Source of the DNA: Pseudarthrobacter equi
GTDB taxonomy: Bacteria > Actinomycetota > Actinomycetes > Actinomycetales > Micrococcaceae
Length of the DNA stretch: 64,000 bases
Assembly (NCBI RefSeq): GCF_900105535.1
Contig: NZ_LT629779.1
Span: 1,054,001-1,118,000 of the forward strand
Direction: 5' to 3'
Positions within the stretch are counted from its first letter, which is position 1; every line of letters begins with the position of its first letter. The notes below the pieces were generated by a model. That model was not told the origin of the DNA, did not search any database, and saw only the letters and a program-made list of their open reading frames with translations. Shown here one piece after another: positions 53,817 to 61,687 of the stretch. A program made the position numbers and the translations under genes.

Positions 53817-54857
53817 ATGGACTTCGGCATCTTTACCTTCGGTGAGCTCTCGCGCAATGACACAACCGGACAGGTGCTATCGCCACAGCAACGGCTGGCG
53901 GAAATCATCCAGCTGGCCAAGCTGGCGGACCAGGCAGGCCTCAGCTTCCTGGGCCTGGGCGAACATCACCGCCATGACTTCGCCCTGTCGGCGCCCGAGA
54001 TGGTGCTGGCCGCCATTGCCCGGGAAACCACCAACCTTCGGCTGGGCACCGCCGTTACCGTCCTCTCGACGCAGGATCCCGTGCGGCTCTTCGAGCAGTT
54101 CGCCACCCTGGACCTGCTGTCCGGGGGCCGCGCGGAGATCATCGCCGGGCGCGGCGCGTTCATCGAGTCCTACCCGCTGTTCGGCTACGACACCGCCGAC
54201 TATGACGCGCTCTTCGATGAGAAGCTGCGGATGCTCCTCGAACTGCGGGACAACGCCAGCCTCACCTGGCGGGGCACGCTGACCCAGACCATCCCCGGCA
54301 TGGATATTGCGCCGCGGCCCCTGCAGGAGAAACTGCCGGTCTGGGTGGGGGTCGGCGGAACACCGGCGAGCTTCGCCCGCGCCGGCCGGCTGGGCCTGCC
54401 GCTGTTCGTTGCCCTGCTGTCAGGCCCCGAACGGTTCCGCCGCCTGGTGGAGCTTTACCGGCACACGGCGGCGGAATCCGGACATGACGCCGCCGCGCTT
54501 CCGGTGGGCGCTGGCGGGCACTTCTACGTGGCTCCCACTTCGCAGCAGGCCCGCGACACTTTCTATCCCTATTACCGCGCCTACTTCGAACAGAACATGC
54601 CGCGTCCCGTGGACCACTTTCCCCGGTCCACCTTCGATGACTGGTCCGAGCCGGGCGGCGGGCTGCTGGTGGGAAGCACGCAGCAGGTGGTCGAAAAGAT
54701 CCTCGCCATCCACGAGGCCCTGGGCACCAGCCGCTACATGGCACAGATCGGGCTCGGCGGCCTGCCCTTTGCCGAGACGGCCCGGTCCATCGAGCTCCTC
54801 GCCACTGAAATCATGCCCGCGGTCAATCGGGAGCTCGGGCCCTCAGCTGCTGCTTAA
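53817..54857 (+). CDS. LLM-class flavin-dependent oxidoreductase
   Basis: 346-residue luciferase-like monooxygenase with the family TIM-barrel pattern: AKLADQAGLSFLGLGEHHRH, AAIARETTNLRLGTAVTVLS, LLSGGRAEIIAGRGAFIESY, and PLQEKLPVWVGVGGTPASFA. No Shine-Dalgarno sequence is seen before the ATG at 53817, and a TTG 18 bp upstream is in frame. The substrate cannot be told. Confidence 0.88.
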   Translation: MDFGIFTFGELSRNDTTGQVLSPQQRLAEIIQLAKLADQAGLSFLGLGEHHRHDFALSAPEMVLAAIARETTNLRLGTAVTVLSTQDPVRLFEQFATLDLLSGGRAEIIAGRGAFIESYPLFGYDTADYDALFDEKLRMLLELRDNASLTWRGTLTQTIPGMDIAPRPLQEKLPVWVGVGGTPASFARAGRLGLPLFVALLSGPERFRRLVELYRHTAAESGHDAAALPVGAGGHFYVAPTSQQARDTFYPYYRAYFEQNMPRPVDHFPRSTFDDWSEPGGGLLVGSTQQVVEKILAIHEALGTSRYMAQIGLGGLPFAETARSIELLATEIMPAVNRELGPSAAA

Positions 54858-54882
54858 CGCCAAGGATTGCTAGGCTCCCCGG

Positions 54883-55764
54883 ATGGGTCAAGGGCTGCGG
54901 GCAGGGCAAGTTGACGGTCGCTGGGACGGCGGGCTGCTGCGCGCCGAACAGTCCGCCCTCGTTGCATCGTGGCTGCGTTCCCCGAAGCTCCTTGCAGATT
55001 TTTCCTGGGCGCTCGCGGACACGAAGGTCCTCCGCGTCCAGGGGCCCGACGGGCAGTTCATCGTTAAGGCCGGGGGACCGGATAACCACCACCTCGGCCG
55101 CGAGCTGGCGGCCCATCGGGCCTACACGGGCCCGCTGGTGGAGTGCGGGCGGGCAGGCCGCCTGCTCCTCGCGGATTCCGGCGCCAACCTGCTGGTCATG
55201 GAGTACCTTGAGGGCCACCTGGTTGAGGGCACGCAAGCCGAGCAGGAACCAGGCACCTACGCCCAGGCCGGTGAGCTGCTGAGGCTGTTCCATAACCAGG
55301 GGCGCCGCATCGATGGCCGCTATGAACTCCAGGCCACAGCGAAGTCACTGGCGTGGCTGGACCGTGCGCACCGGATTGATCCCGCCGTCGAGCGGGAAGC
55401 CCGGGGGCGCCTGGCGGAATACCGGCCGGAACCCGTCACGGTGGTTCCCACCCACGGGGACTGGCAGCCGCGGAACTGGCTCATCCATTCCGGCGAAGTC
55501 CGGGTCATCGACTTTGGCCGGTTCGAGTTCCGACCGGCTGCTACGGACCTGTGCAGGCTGGCGGTGCAGCAGTGGCGGCAACAGCCTGCCTTGGAACAAG
55601 CCTTCCTGGAGGGCTACGGTACGGATCCCCGATCGGACGTCGTGTGGCGCATCGACCTGCTCCGGGAAGCCGTCGGAACCGCGGTGTGGGCTTTCCAGGT
55701 GGGGGACGAAGAGTTCGAACACCAGGGCCACCGGATGCTCACGGAGGCGCTGGCGCGGTGGTGA
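54883..55764 (+). CDS. Aminoglycoside phosphotransferase-family kinase-like protein
   Basis: 293 residues with the APH fold: the catalytic loop HGDWQPRNW, and the metal-binding IDFGRFEF after it. The N-lobe is atypical (no clear P-loop). Family members phosphorylate small molecules such as antibiotics or sugars; this one has no identified substrate. TAGGCT (54871-54876) ends 6 nt before the ATG, without a Shine-Dalgarno sequence. Confidence 0.85.
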   Translation: MGQGLRAGQVDGRWDGGLLRAEQSALVASWLRSPKLLADFSWALADTKVLRVQGPDGQFIVKAGGPDNHHLGRELAAHRAYTGPLVECGRAGRLLLADSGANLLVMEYLEGHLVEGTQAEQEPGTYAQAGELLRLFHNQGRRIDGRYELQATAKSLAWLDRAHRIDPAVEREARGRLAEYRPEPVTVVPTHGDWQPRNWLIHSGEVRVIDFGRFEFRPAATDLCRLAVQQWRQQPALEQAFLEGYGTDPRSDVVWRIDLLREAVGTAVWAFQVGDEEFEHQGHRMLTEALARW

Positions 55765-55816
55765 GCGGCGGCAGCAGCCCGGCCTCATTTCCGACACGCT
55801 TTGGAGATTCCGACTC

Positions 55817-55893
55817 GCATATTCGATGTCGCACCGGAGATACGGGGTGCGCCATCGAGTATGCGCAGCGAAACCGGGTATGCGCAGTGAAAC
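55817..55893. repeat. Long imperfect palindrome and short direct repeat between convergent genes
   Basis: Arms 55817-55835 and 55846-55864 are 19 bp with two mismatches (one T/C giving a possible G.U); the loop is 10 nt. GTATGCGCAGCGAAAC (55859-55874) and GTATGCGCAGTGAAAC (55878-55893) follow as a 19-bp-spaced direct repeat. The region lies between the kinase-like gene and the lacI 3' end; it may be a bidirectional terminator. Confidence 0.7.
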
Positions 55894-55906
55894 AAGGACG
55901 CTGCCG

Positions 55907-56926
55907 TCACTGTGCCGGCGCCGCAGCGGTGGAGGCGCGCACTGTCAGGTGTGTGGGCATCACCGAGCGGGTGCGCGTGCCGCCGCCGCGAAGGGGATCC
56001 AGCTGTGCCAGCAGCATGGTCACCGCCACCCTGCCAGCCTGCTCGATGGGGGAGGACATGGTGGTCAGGGGCGGATTGCAGAAATCGGCACCGAAGATGT
56101 CATCGCAGCCCACGATGCTCATGTCCTCAGGTACCCGGACGCCCCGTTCGCGCAGCCGCTGCAGCATGCCGATGGCGATCAGGTCATTGAACACGATGCA
56201 GGCCGTCGCACCGCTGTGGACTGCCGTGTCCGCTGCCGCGGCGCCGGACTGGGTCTTCGGGGCGAACGGCCCCAGCCTGACCACGTCGATGCCGCGCTCC
56301 TTGCCAGCTTCGGCCAGGGCATCCCACCGGCGGGCGTTCGACTGGGACGAGACAGGGCCGGAGATGTACGCCACCCGGGTGTGGCCGAGTGAGATCAGAT
56401 GGTCCAGGGCCTGGCCGGTGGCTGCGGGGGTGTCGATGATAACCGCGGGAACGCCGGGCACATCCCGGTTGATGGCCACCAGCGGCATGGCTGCGGAGGC
56501 TGCCAGCAGGGCCTCGTCCGTCAAGCGGGAAGCACCCACAATCAGGCCATCGGCACTCTTGCGGAGCTGCTGGATGGCGCTGGCCTCCACCTCATCAGAT
56601 TCTTCCGTATCAACCAGGAGCTGCGTGTACCCGGCAGCTTTGAGCTGGAGCTGGGTTCCGCGGATGAGGTCGAAGTAGAAGGGGTTGGTGATGTCCGGGA
56701 CCAGGACGCCCACGGCGCCGGTCTTTCCCGAGCTCAGGGCCTTGGCCTGCGAGTTCGGCGTGTAGTTGAGCTCGACGGCGGCGGCCTGGATCCGCTCGCG
56801 CGTCCGGATATTGACCCGCTCCGGCGTGGACAGTGCCCGCGACACCGTGGACGGGGCTACGCCGCACACGGCAGCGATGTCGTGGATGGTCGCGGGGCGG
56901 CCCACGGAAACTGGCGGCAGTGCCAT
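55907..56926 (-). CDS. LacI-family regulator
   Basis: 339 residues from ATG 56926 (AGAGGAAC before it). The HTH is GRPATIHDIAAVCGVAPSTVS, then RALSTPERVN, and the sugar-sensing domain has GVLVPDITNPFYFDLIRGTQ, DGLIVGASRL and DISIVGCDD-type motifs (MSIVGCDDIFGADFCNPPLT). It faces the isomerase operon across a 206-bp region with a TGGCAACCGGTTGTCA palindrome, which it should bind. Confidence 0.93.
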   Translation of the reverse strand: MALPPVSVGRPATIHDIAAVCGVAPSTVSRALSTPERVNIRTRERIQAAAVELNYTPNSQAKALSSGKTGAVGVLVPDITNPFYFDLIRGTQLQLKAAGYTQLLVDTEESDEVEASAIQQLRKSADGLIVGASRLTDEALLAASAAMPLVAINRDVPGVPAVIIDTPAATGQALDHLISLGHTRVAYISGPVSSQSNARRWDALAEAGKERGIDVVRLGPFAPKTQSGAAAADTAVHSGATACIVFNDLIAIGMLQRLRERGVRVPEDMSIVGCDDIFGADFCNPPLTTMSSPIEQAGRVAVTMLLAQLDPLRGGGTRTRSVMPTHLTVRASTAAAPAQ

Positions 56927-57015
56927 GGCGTTCCTCTCTGAACGGACTGGCGTGAGCGCGGTTGTGACCGGAGACACTGCGCTGAAAGCCCTAGGATGTC
57001 ACGGATCGCACATTG

Positions 57016-57031
57016 TGGCAACCGGTTGTCA
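57016..57031. promoter_or_regulatory. LacI operator, copy 1
   Basis: TGGCAACCGGTTGTCA is a near-perfect palindrome with the CG centre typical of LacI-family sites. It lies between lacI and the isomerase gene. The exact reverse complement occurs at 59015-59030. Confidence 0.85.
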
Positions 57032-57132
57032 GTGAATTGCAACGCGGCTAATGTTGCAGGGGAGATGTGACACCAGCCACGGCATGCCCCCGGCCAATGA
57101 CGTCGCCGGCATGCCAGCACCAAGGAGAAACC

Positions 57133-57975
57133 GTGAGCGAAACTGCAACCTGGCCCCTGTCCGGATTCGGCGACGAAATCGATCCCGATCCGCACGTGCA
57201 GGCCGCCGTGCTGCTGGCACTGGGTGCCAGCCACATCGAGGTCCGGAGCGCGTGGGGGACGAACGTCTCCGAACTCACGGCCGAGCAGGTGCGGGAGCTG
57301 AAGGGCATTCTCGACGGGCGTGGACTGAAGGTTTCGGCCGTCGCCAGCCCCATCGGCAAAGTGGACGTCAGCCTTCCCGTGGAGCATGAGGTGGAGCGCC
57401 TGCGCCAGATCATTTCCGTCGCCAAGGGCCTGGACACCCGCTACGTCCGGATTTTCTCCTTCTACCGCGCCGAGGCCCAAAGCGCCGAGGACATCCGCGA
57501 CGACGTCCTGGTCCGCATGGCCGCACTGGCAGCGGAAGCCGAGGCGGCCGGCGTCGTGCTCCTGCATGAGAACGAAAAGGACATCTACGGCGACACCCCC
57601 GAGCGCGTCCTGGACATCATGGAAACCGTTGCCTCCCCCGCGCTCCGCGTCGCGTGGGACAACGCCAACTTCGTGCAGGTGGGCGTCAGGCCGTACACCG
57701 CGGGCTACGCCATGCTCCGCCCCTACCTCGAATACTTCCAGGTCAAGGACGCGCTGTTCAGCACCGGCGAGGTGGTCCCCTCCGGCCACGGCGACGGCGA
57801 ACTGGACGCCACGGTAGCCGCCCTCAAGGCGGACGGTTTCAGCGGTTTCGCCTCCCTTGAGCCACACCTCGCCAGTGCCCACGAACTGGGCGGCTTTTCC
57901 GGCCCGGTGGCGTTCGGCATCGCTGCCCGCGCCTTCGCCGCGCTCGCCGATAAGCACGGGGTTTCGTTCTCGTGA
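57133..57975 (+). CDS. Sugar phosphate isomerase/epimerase-type TIM-barrel protein
   Basis: 280 residues from a GTG at 57133 after AAGGAGA; an earlier in-frame GTG at 57067 has no family homology before it. The xylose-isomerase-like TIM-barrel pattern includes GFGDEIDPDPHVQAA near the start, LLHENEKDIYGDTPERVLDI (metal-binding Glu), VAWDNANFVQ, YFQVKDA, and GHGDGELDATVAAL. Members include hydroxypyruvate isomerases and enzymes acting on oxidised sugars. It is coupled to the next gene by a GTGA overlap. Confidence 0.88.
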   Translation: MSETATWPLSGFGDEIDPDPHVQAAVLLALGASHIEVRSAWGTNVSELTAEQVRELKGILDGRGLKVSAVASPIGKVDVSLPVEHEVERLRQIISVAKGLDTRYVRIFSFYRAEAQSAEDIRDDVLVRMAALAAEAEAAGVVLLHENEKDIYGDTPERVLDIMETVASPALRVAWDNANFVQVGVRPYTAGYAMLRPYLEYFQVKDALFSTGEVVPSGHGDGELDATVAALKADGFSGFASLEPHLASAHELGGFSGPVAFGIAARAFAALADKHGVSFS

Positions 57976-58982
57976 CGGCCAGGGCGGCCGTCATCGGGTG
58001 CGGCGACGTTTCCTCCGTCCACTTCGAGGCCATTGCCAAGCTCGACGACGCCGTGCTGGCCGGGGTATGCGACCCCGACCCCCAGCGGCTCGCCGCAGCC
58101 GTGGAGACTTTCGGCGTCCCGGGCTTCAGTGACCACCTCAGCCTGATCGAGCAGATCCGGCCTGACGTGGTGCACATCTGCACGCCGCACAATCAGCATG
58201 CCTCCATTGCGGCGGACTGCCTGGAAAGAGGCGTGAACGTCATCGTGGAGAAGCCGCTGGCCCACACGCTGGCAGAGGGCCGGCGTCTGGTGGCAGCAGC
58301 CGAAGCGAACCACGCAAAAATCGCTGTCTGTTTCCAGAACCGGTACAACGCCACGTCCCAGGCAATGCACCAGCTTCTGGCAACCGGTGACCTTGGGGCT
58401 GTGGTGGGTGCCTCAGCCACAGTCATGTGGCAGCGCACGGCGGACTACTACCGCAACCGGCCCTGGCGCGGAACCTGGGAAGGCGGCGGCGGCGGCCTCC
58501 TCATGAATCAGGCCATCCACACCCTGGACTTGCTGCAATGGCTGGCGGGGGATATCACGGCCGTCAGCGGAAACGCATCCACCCGCTTCCTGGGCGGCGA
58601 CATCGAGGTGGAGGACACTGCGGAATTCGTGGCGGAGCATGCCAGCGGTGCCCGCAGCGCCTTCTACGCCACCCTGGCGAACCCGTACAACGCCCCGGTG
58701 ACCCTGGACGTCGTCACCGAAAAGGCTGTCCTGAACCTGCGGGGCGACCTGACGGTGACGTATGCCGACGGGCGCGTGGACGTGGTGCCCGAACGCAGGA
58801 GCGCCTCCGGCGGGCGCGACTACTGGGGTGTGTCGCACGAGCTGCTGATCGCCGATTTCTACGCCCGCCTCGGTGAGGCAGAACCGTTCTGGATCAGCCC
58901 TGCCGAAGCGGAGAAATCGCTGCGGATCATTAAGGACATCTACCGCCAGAGCTACCCCGACAGGGTTGAAAGCGTTTCCTGA
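57972..58982 (+). CDS. Gfo/Idh/MocA-family oxidoreductase
   Basis: 336 residues with an N-terminal Rossmann fold (AVIGCGDVSSVHFEAIAKLD) and the family EKPLA motif (VNVIVEKPLAHTLAEG), followed by the C-terminal domain. Family members oxidise or reduce sugar or cyclitol hydroxyls with NAD(P). The start GTG overlaps the isomerase stop by 4 bp. The chain ends before a second LacI-type operator. Confidence 0.9.
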   Translation: MTARAAVIGCGDVSSVHFEAIAKLDDAVLAGVCDPDPQRLAAAVETFGVPGFSDHLSLIEQIRPDVVHICTPHNQHASIAADCLERGVNVIVEKPLAHTLAEGRRLVAAAEANHAKIAVCFQNRYNATSQAMHQLLATGDLGAVVGASATVMWQRTADYYRNRPWRGTWEGGGGGLLMNQAIHTLDLLQWLAGDITAVSGNASTRFLGGDIEVEDTAEFVAEHASGARSAFYATLANPYNAPVTLDVVTEKAVLNLRGDLTVTYADGRVDVVPERRSASGGRDYWGVSHELLIADFYARLGEAEPFWISPAEAEKSLRIIKDIYRQSYPDRVESVS

Positions 58983-59014
58983 CGACCCGCTACAAAACGA
59001 TAGTGCAACTTTTC

Positions 59015-59030
59015 TGACAACCGGTTGCCA
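59015..59030. promoter_or_regulatory. LacI operator, copy 2
   Basis: TGACAACCGGTTGCCA, exact reverse complement of the copy at 57016, lies 99 bp upstream of the family-5 binding protein gene. This places the importer under the same regulator. Confidence 0.85.
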
Positions 59031-59128
59031 AAGATGGCAACGATGCGTACTGTGGGTTTCACAAGCGGTGTGGCGCACGCCACACGCCTTCACCAAGAGC
59101 ACTACTCCACTCATCCAAGGAGCCAACG

Positions 59129-60661
59129 ATGAAGTTCGGTCCCAAGGCGGCAGGCGCCGCTATTTTCCTCAGCGCAGCACTCGCGCTGACCGGTTGCGGT
59201 GGCGGCGGTTCCGCCACCGGCTCCGGGAACGGTGGCGCAGCCACCACGTCGCTCACCATCGCCGAACTCGGAGACCTGCCGTCATTCGACCCGGTAGACG
59301 CCCACATCGGCCACACCATGCCGTACTACCAGGCCGTATACGACACACTGCTGATCCGCGAAGCGGACGGCACCATCAGCCCCATGCTGGCTGCCGAGAA
59401 GTCCTGGAACGCGGACAACACCGTCCTGACGCTGAAGCTTCGCACCGACGCCAAGTTTACGGACGGAACGCCCGTGGACGCCGCCGCCGTCAAGGCCAAC
59501 CTGGACCACTTCCAGCAGGCCAAGGGCCGCGACGTATACCAGGTGGCCTCCATGGCATCGGTTGCCGTGGTTGACCCCAGCACGGTTGCCATCACGCTCA
59601 GCACCCCGGACCCGGCCTTCGAGTACTACCTCACGCAGGCCGCAGGCTTCGTCGCCAGCCCCAAGGCCATCGGCACCCCCGGCATCAAGACCGACCCCGT
59701 GGGCAGCGGCCCCTACAAGCTGGACACTGCCAGCAGCGTCAAGGGCTCGCAGTACGTCTACACCAAGAACCCGGACTACTGGAACAAGGACCTGCAGAAG
59801 TTCGAAAAGGTCACCATCAAGTCACTCCCGGACATCACCGCCCGGACCAACGCCCTGGTCTCCGGCCAGATCGACGGCGCCCTCCTGGACCCGAAGACGG
59901 GCAAGCAGGCCGAGGGTGCAGGCCTGGTGCTTACCAAGAGTGAAGTGGACTGGCACGGCATCCTGCTTTACGACCGTGACGGCAAGATCAACCCGGAAAT
60001 GGCCAACGTGAAGGTCCGCCAGGCCATCAACTACGCCTTTGACCGCAAGACCATCCTGGACCAGCAGTTCCTGGGCCAGGGCACCCCCACCAGCCAGGTC
60101 TTCGGCCCGGACAGCGGTGCGTTCGTGGCGGACCTGGACAACAGGTACTCCTACGATCCTGCCAAGGCCAAGCAGCTCCTGGCGGAAGCAGGCTACCCCG
60201 ATGGCTTCACCCTGAAGATCCCCACCATGGCAGGCTTTGAGGCACTGAACGCCGTGTACTCCCAGCAGCTGTCCGATATCGGCATCAAGGTCCAGCTCGA
60301 GTCGGTCCCGCAGGCCAACTACGTGGGCGACATGGCTGCCGGCAAGTTCGCCGCCGCCACCTTCCAGCTCTACCAGGGCGAGCCGTGGGTGGCCATCAAC
60401 CAGATGATCTCCACCTCGGCCCTGTACAACCCGTTCAAGTCCACCAACCCGGAGATCGCCGCTTTGGTGGAAGAGGTTCACGTGGGTGGTGAAAACAGCT
60501 CCGAACTGGCCAAGAAGGTGAACACCTACGTCACCGAGAACGCCTGGTTCGCGCCGCTGTTCCGGCTGAACCAGATGTACTACACCAGCAAGAAGATCAC
60601 CGTGGAACCGCAGCTGCAGCAGGCTGTCCCGTCCATCTACAACTACGCTCCGGCGAAGTAG
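59129..60661 (+). CDS. Family-5 ABC substrate-binding lipoprotein
   Basis: 510 residues with lipobox ALALTGC (cleavage before Cys), then the type-5 binding-protein pattern: LTIAELGDLPSFDPVDAHIG, PVGSGPYKLDTASS, VRQAINYAFDRKTI, and the C-terminal LAEAGYPDGFTLKIPTMAG. Family 5 proteins carry peptides, nickel, or glycosides. The operator upstream and the sugar-enzyme operon in front suggest a sugar-related ligand (inference). Confidence 0.92.
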   Translation: MKFGPKAAGAAIFLSAALALTGCGGGGSATGSGNGGAATTSLTIAELGDLPSFDPVDAHIGHTMPYYQAVYDTLLIREADGTISPMLAAEKSWNADNTVLTLKLRTDAKFTDGTPVDAAAVKANLDHFQQAKGRDVYQVASMASVAVVDPSTVAITLSTPDPAFEYYLTQAAGFVASPKAIGTPGIKTDPVGSGPYKLDTASSVKGSQYVYTKNPDYWNKDLQKFEKVTIKSLPDITARTNALVSGQIDGALLDPKTGKQAEGAGLVLTKSEVDWHGILLYDRDGKINPEMANVKVRQAINYAFDRKTILDQQFLGQGTPTSQVFGPDSGAFVADLDNRYSYDPAKAKQLLAEAGYPDGFTLKIPTMAGFEALNAVYSQQLSDIGIKVQLESVPQANYVGDMAAGKFAAATFQLYQGEPWVAINQMISTSALYNPFKSTNPEIAALVEEVHVGGENSSELAKKVNTYVTENAWFAPLFRLNQMYYTSKKITVEPQLQQAVPSIYNYAPAK

Positions 60662-60745
60662 CAATCCGGTGTGGGGCCGGTCCGCCGGCCCCACACCGCC
60701 CTAAGACTTAATCACCACAACGGCCAACGCCCAACGGAGCGCATT

Positions 60746-61687
60746 ATGGTTCAGTTCATCATCCGGAAGATTGCTGCGGGGCTTGTCGTCCTGTGTGCGA
60801 TTTCCTTCCTGACCTACTTCCTGCTGTATTTCTCCAGCAGCAACATTGCCCGCAACATCCTGGGGGAGTACGCAAGCCAGGAGCAGGTGGCTCAGAAGGA
60901 AACGGAGCTGGGCCTGGACCAGCCGCTGCCCGTACGGTTCCTGGACTGGGCCGGACACTCCATCACCGGCGACTTCGGCCGCTCATGGTTCACCGGCGAA
61001 CCCGTGGCCACCGCCATCGCCACCCGGCTTCCGATCACCCTTACCCTGGTGATCGCCGCCATCCTGCTCATCGCCGTCCTCGCCACAGTGCTGGGCATGG
61101 CCGCAGCCGTCAAGCGCGGCTGGATCGACAGGGTGGTCCAGACCGGTGCCATCGTCGGCGACGCCATTCCCGGGTTCGTCCTGGCCATCATCCTGGTCAC
61201 GCTGTTCGCCATCCAGCTCAAGCTCTTTCCGGCCACGTCCAGCATCGCTCCGGACGCCGGAGCTTCAGCATGGGCCGCTTCCCTGACGCTTCCCGCCATC
61301 GCGCTGGTCATCAACGGCGTCACCGGCGGCGCCCAGCAGGTCCGTAGCGCCGTCATCAAGCAGCTCGAGCGGGACTACGTCCGCACGTTGCGCAGCCGTG
61401 GCATCCCGGAACGCGAAATCCTGTTCAAGCACGTCCTCCGGAGCGCCGCGCCCACCGGGCTGACAGTCCTCAGCCTGCAGTTCATCGGCATGCTGGGCGG
61501 CGTGGTGATCATCGAGCAGATCTTCGCCCTGCCCGGCATCGGCAACCTCGCCGTCCTGTCCACCACCATGGGCGACATCCCCCTGGTCATGGGCGTCGTC
61601 CTCTATACCGTCGTCATCGTCATCATCGTCAACCTGCTGGTGGACCTCATCAACGGCTGGCTGAACCCCAAGGTGCGTGTCTCATGA
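60746..61687 (+). CDS. ABC permease (DppB-like)
   Basis: 313 residues with about six helices. The N-terminal signature IIRKIAAGLVVLCAISFLTY and the EAA loop VIKQLERDYVRTLRSRGIPE, then HVLRSAAPTGLTVLSLQF, are typical of the DppB side. Weak GGAG-like signal before the ATG at 60746. Its stop overlaps the next start by 4 bp. Confidence 0.92.
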   Translation: MVQFIIRKIAAGLVVLCAISFLTYFLLYFSSSNIARNILGEYASQEQVAQKETELGLDQPLPVRFLDWAGHSITGDFGRSWFTGEPVATAIATRLPITLTLVIAAILLIAVLATVLGMAAAVKRGWIDRVVQTGAIVGDAIPGFVLAIILVTLFAIQLKLFPATSSIAPDAGASAWAASLTLPAIALVINGVTGGAQQVRSAVIKQLERDYVRTLRSRGIPEREILFKHVLRSAAPTGLTVLSLQFIGMLGGVVIIEQIFALPGIGNLAVLSTTMGDIPLVMGVVLYTVVIVIIVNLLVDLINGWLNPKVRVS

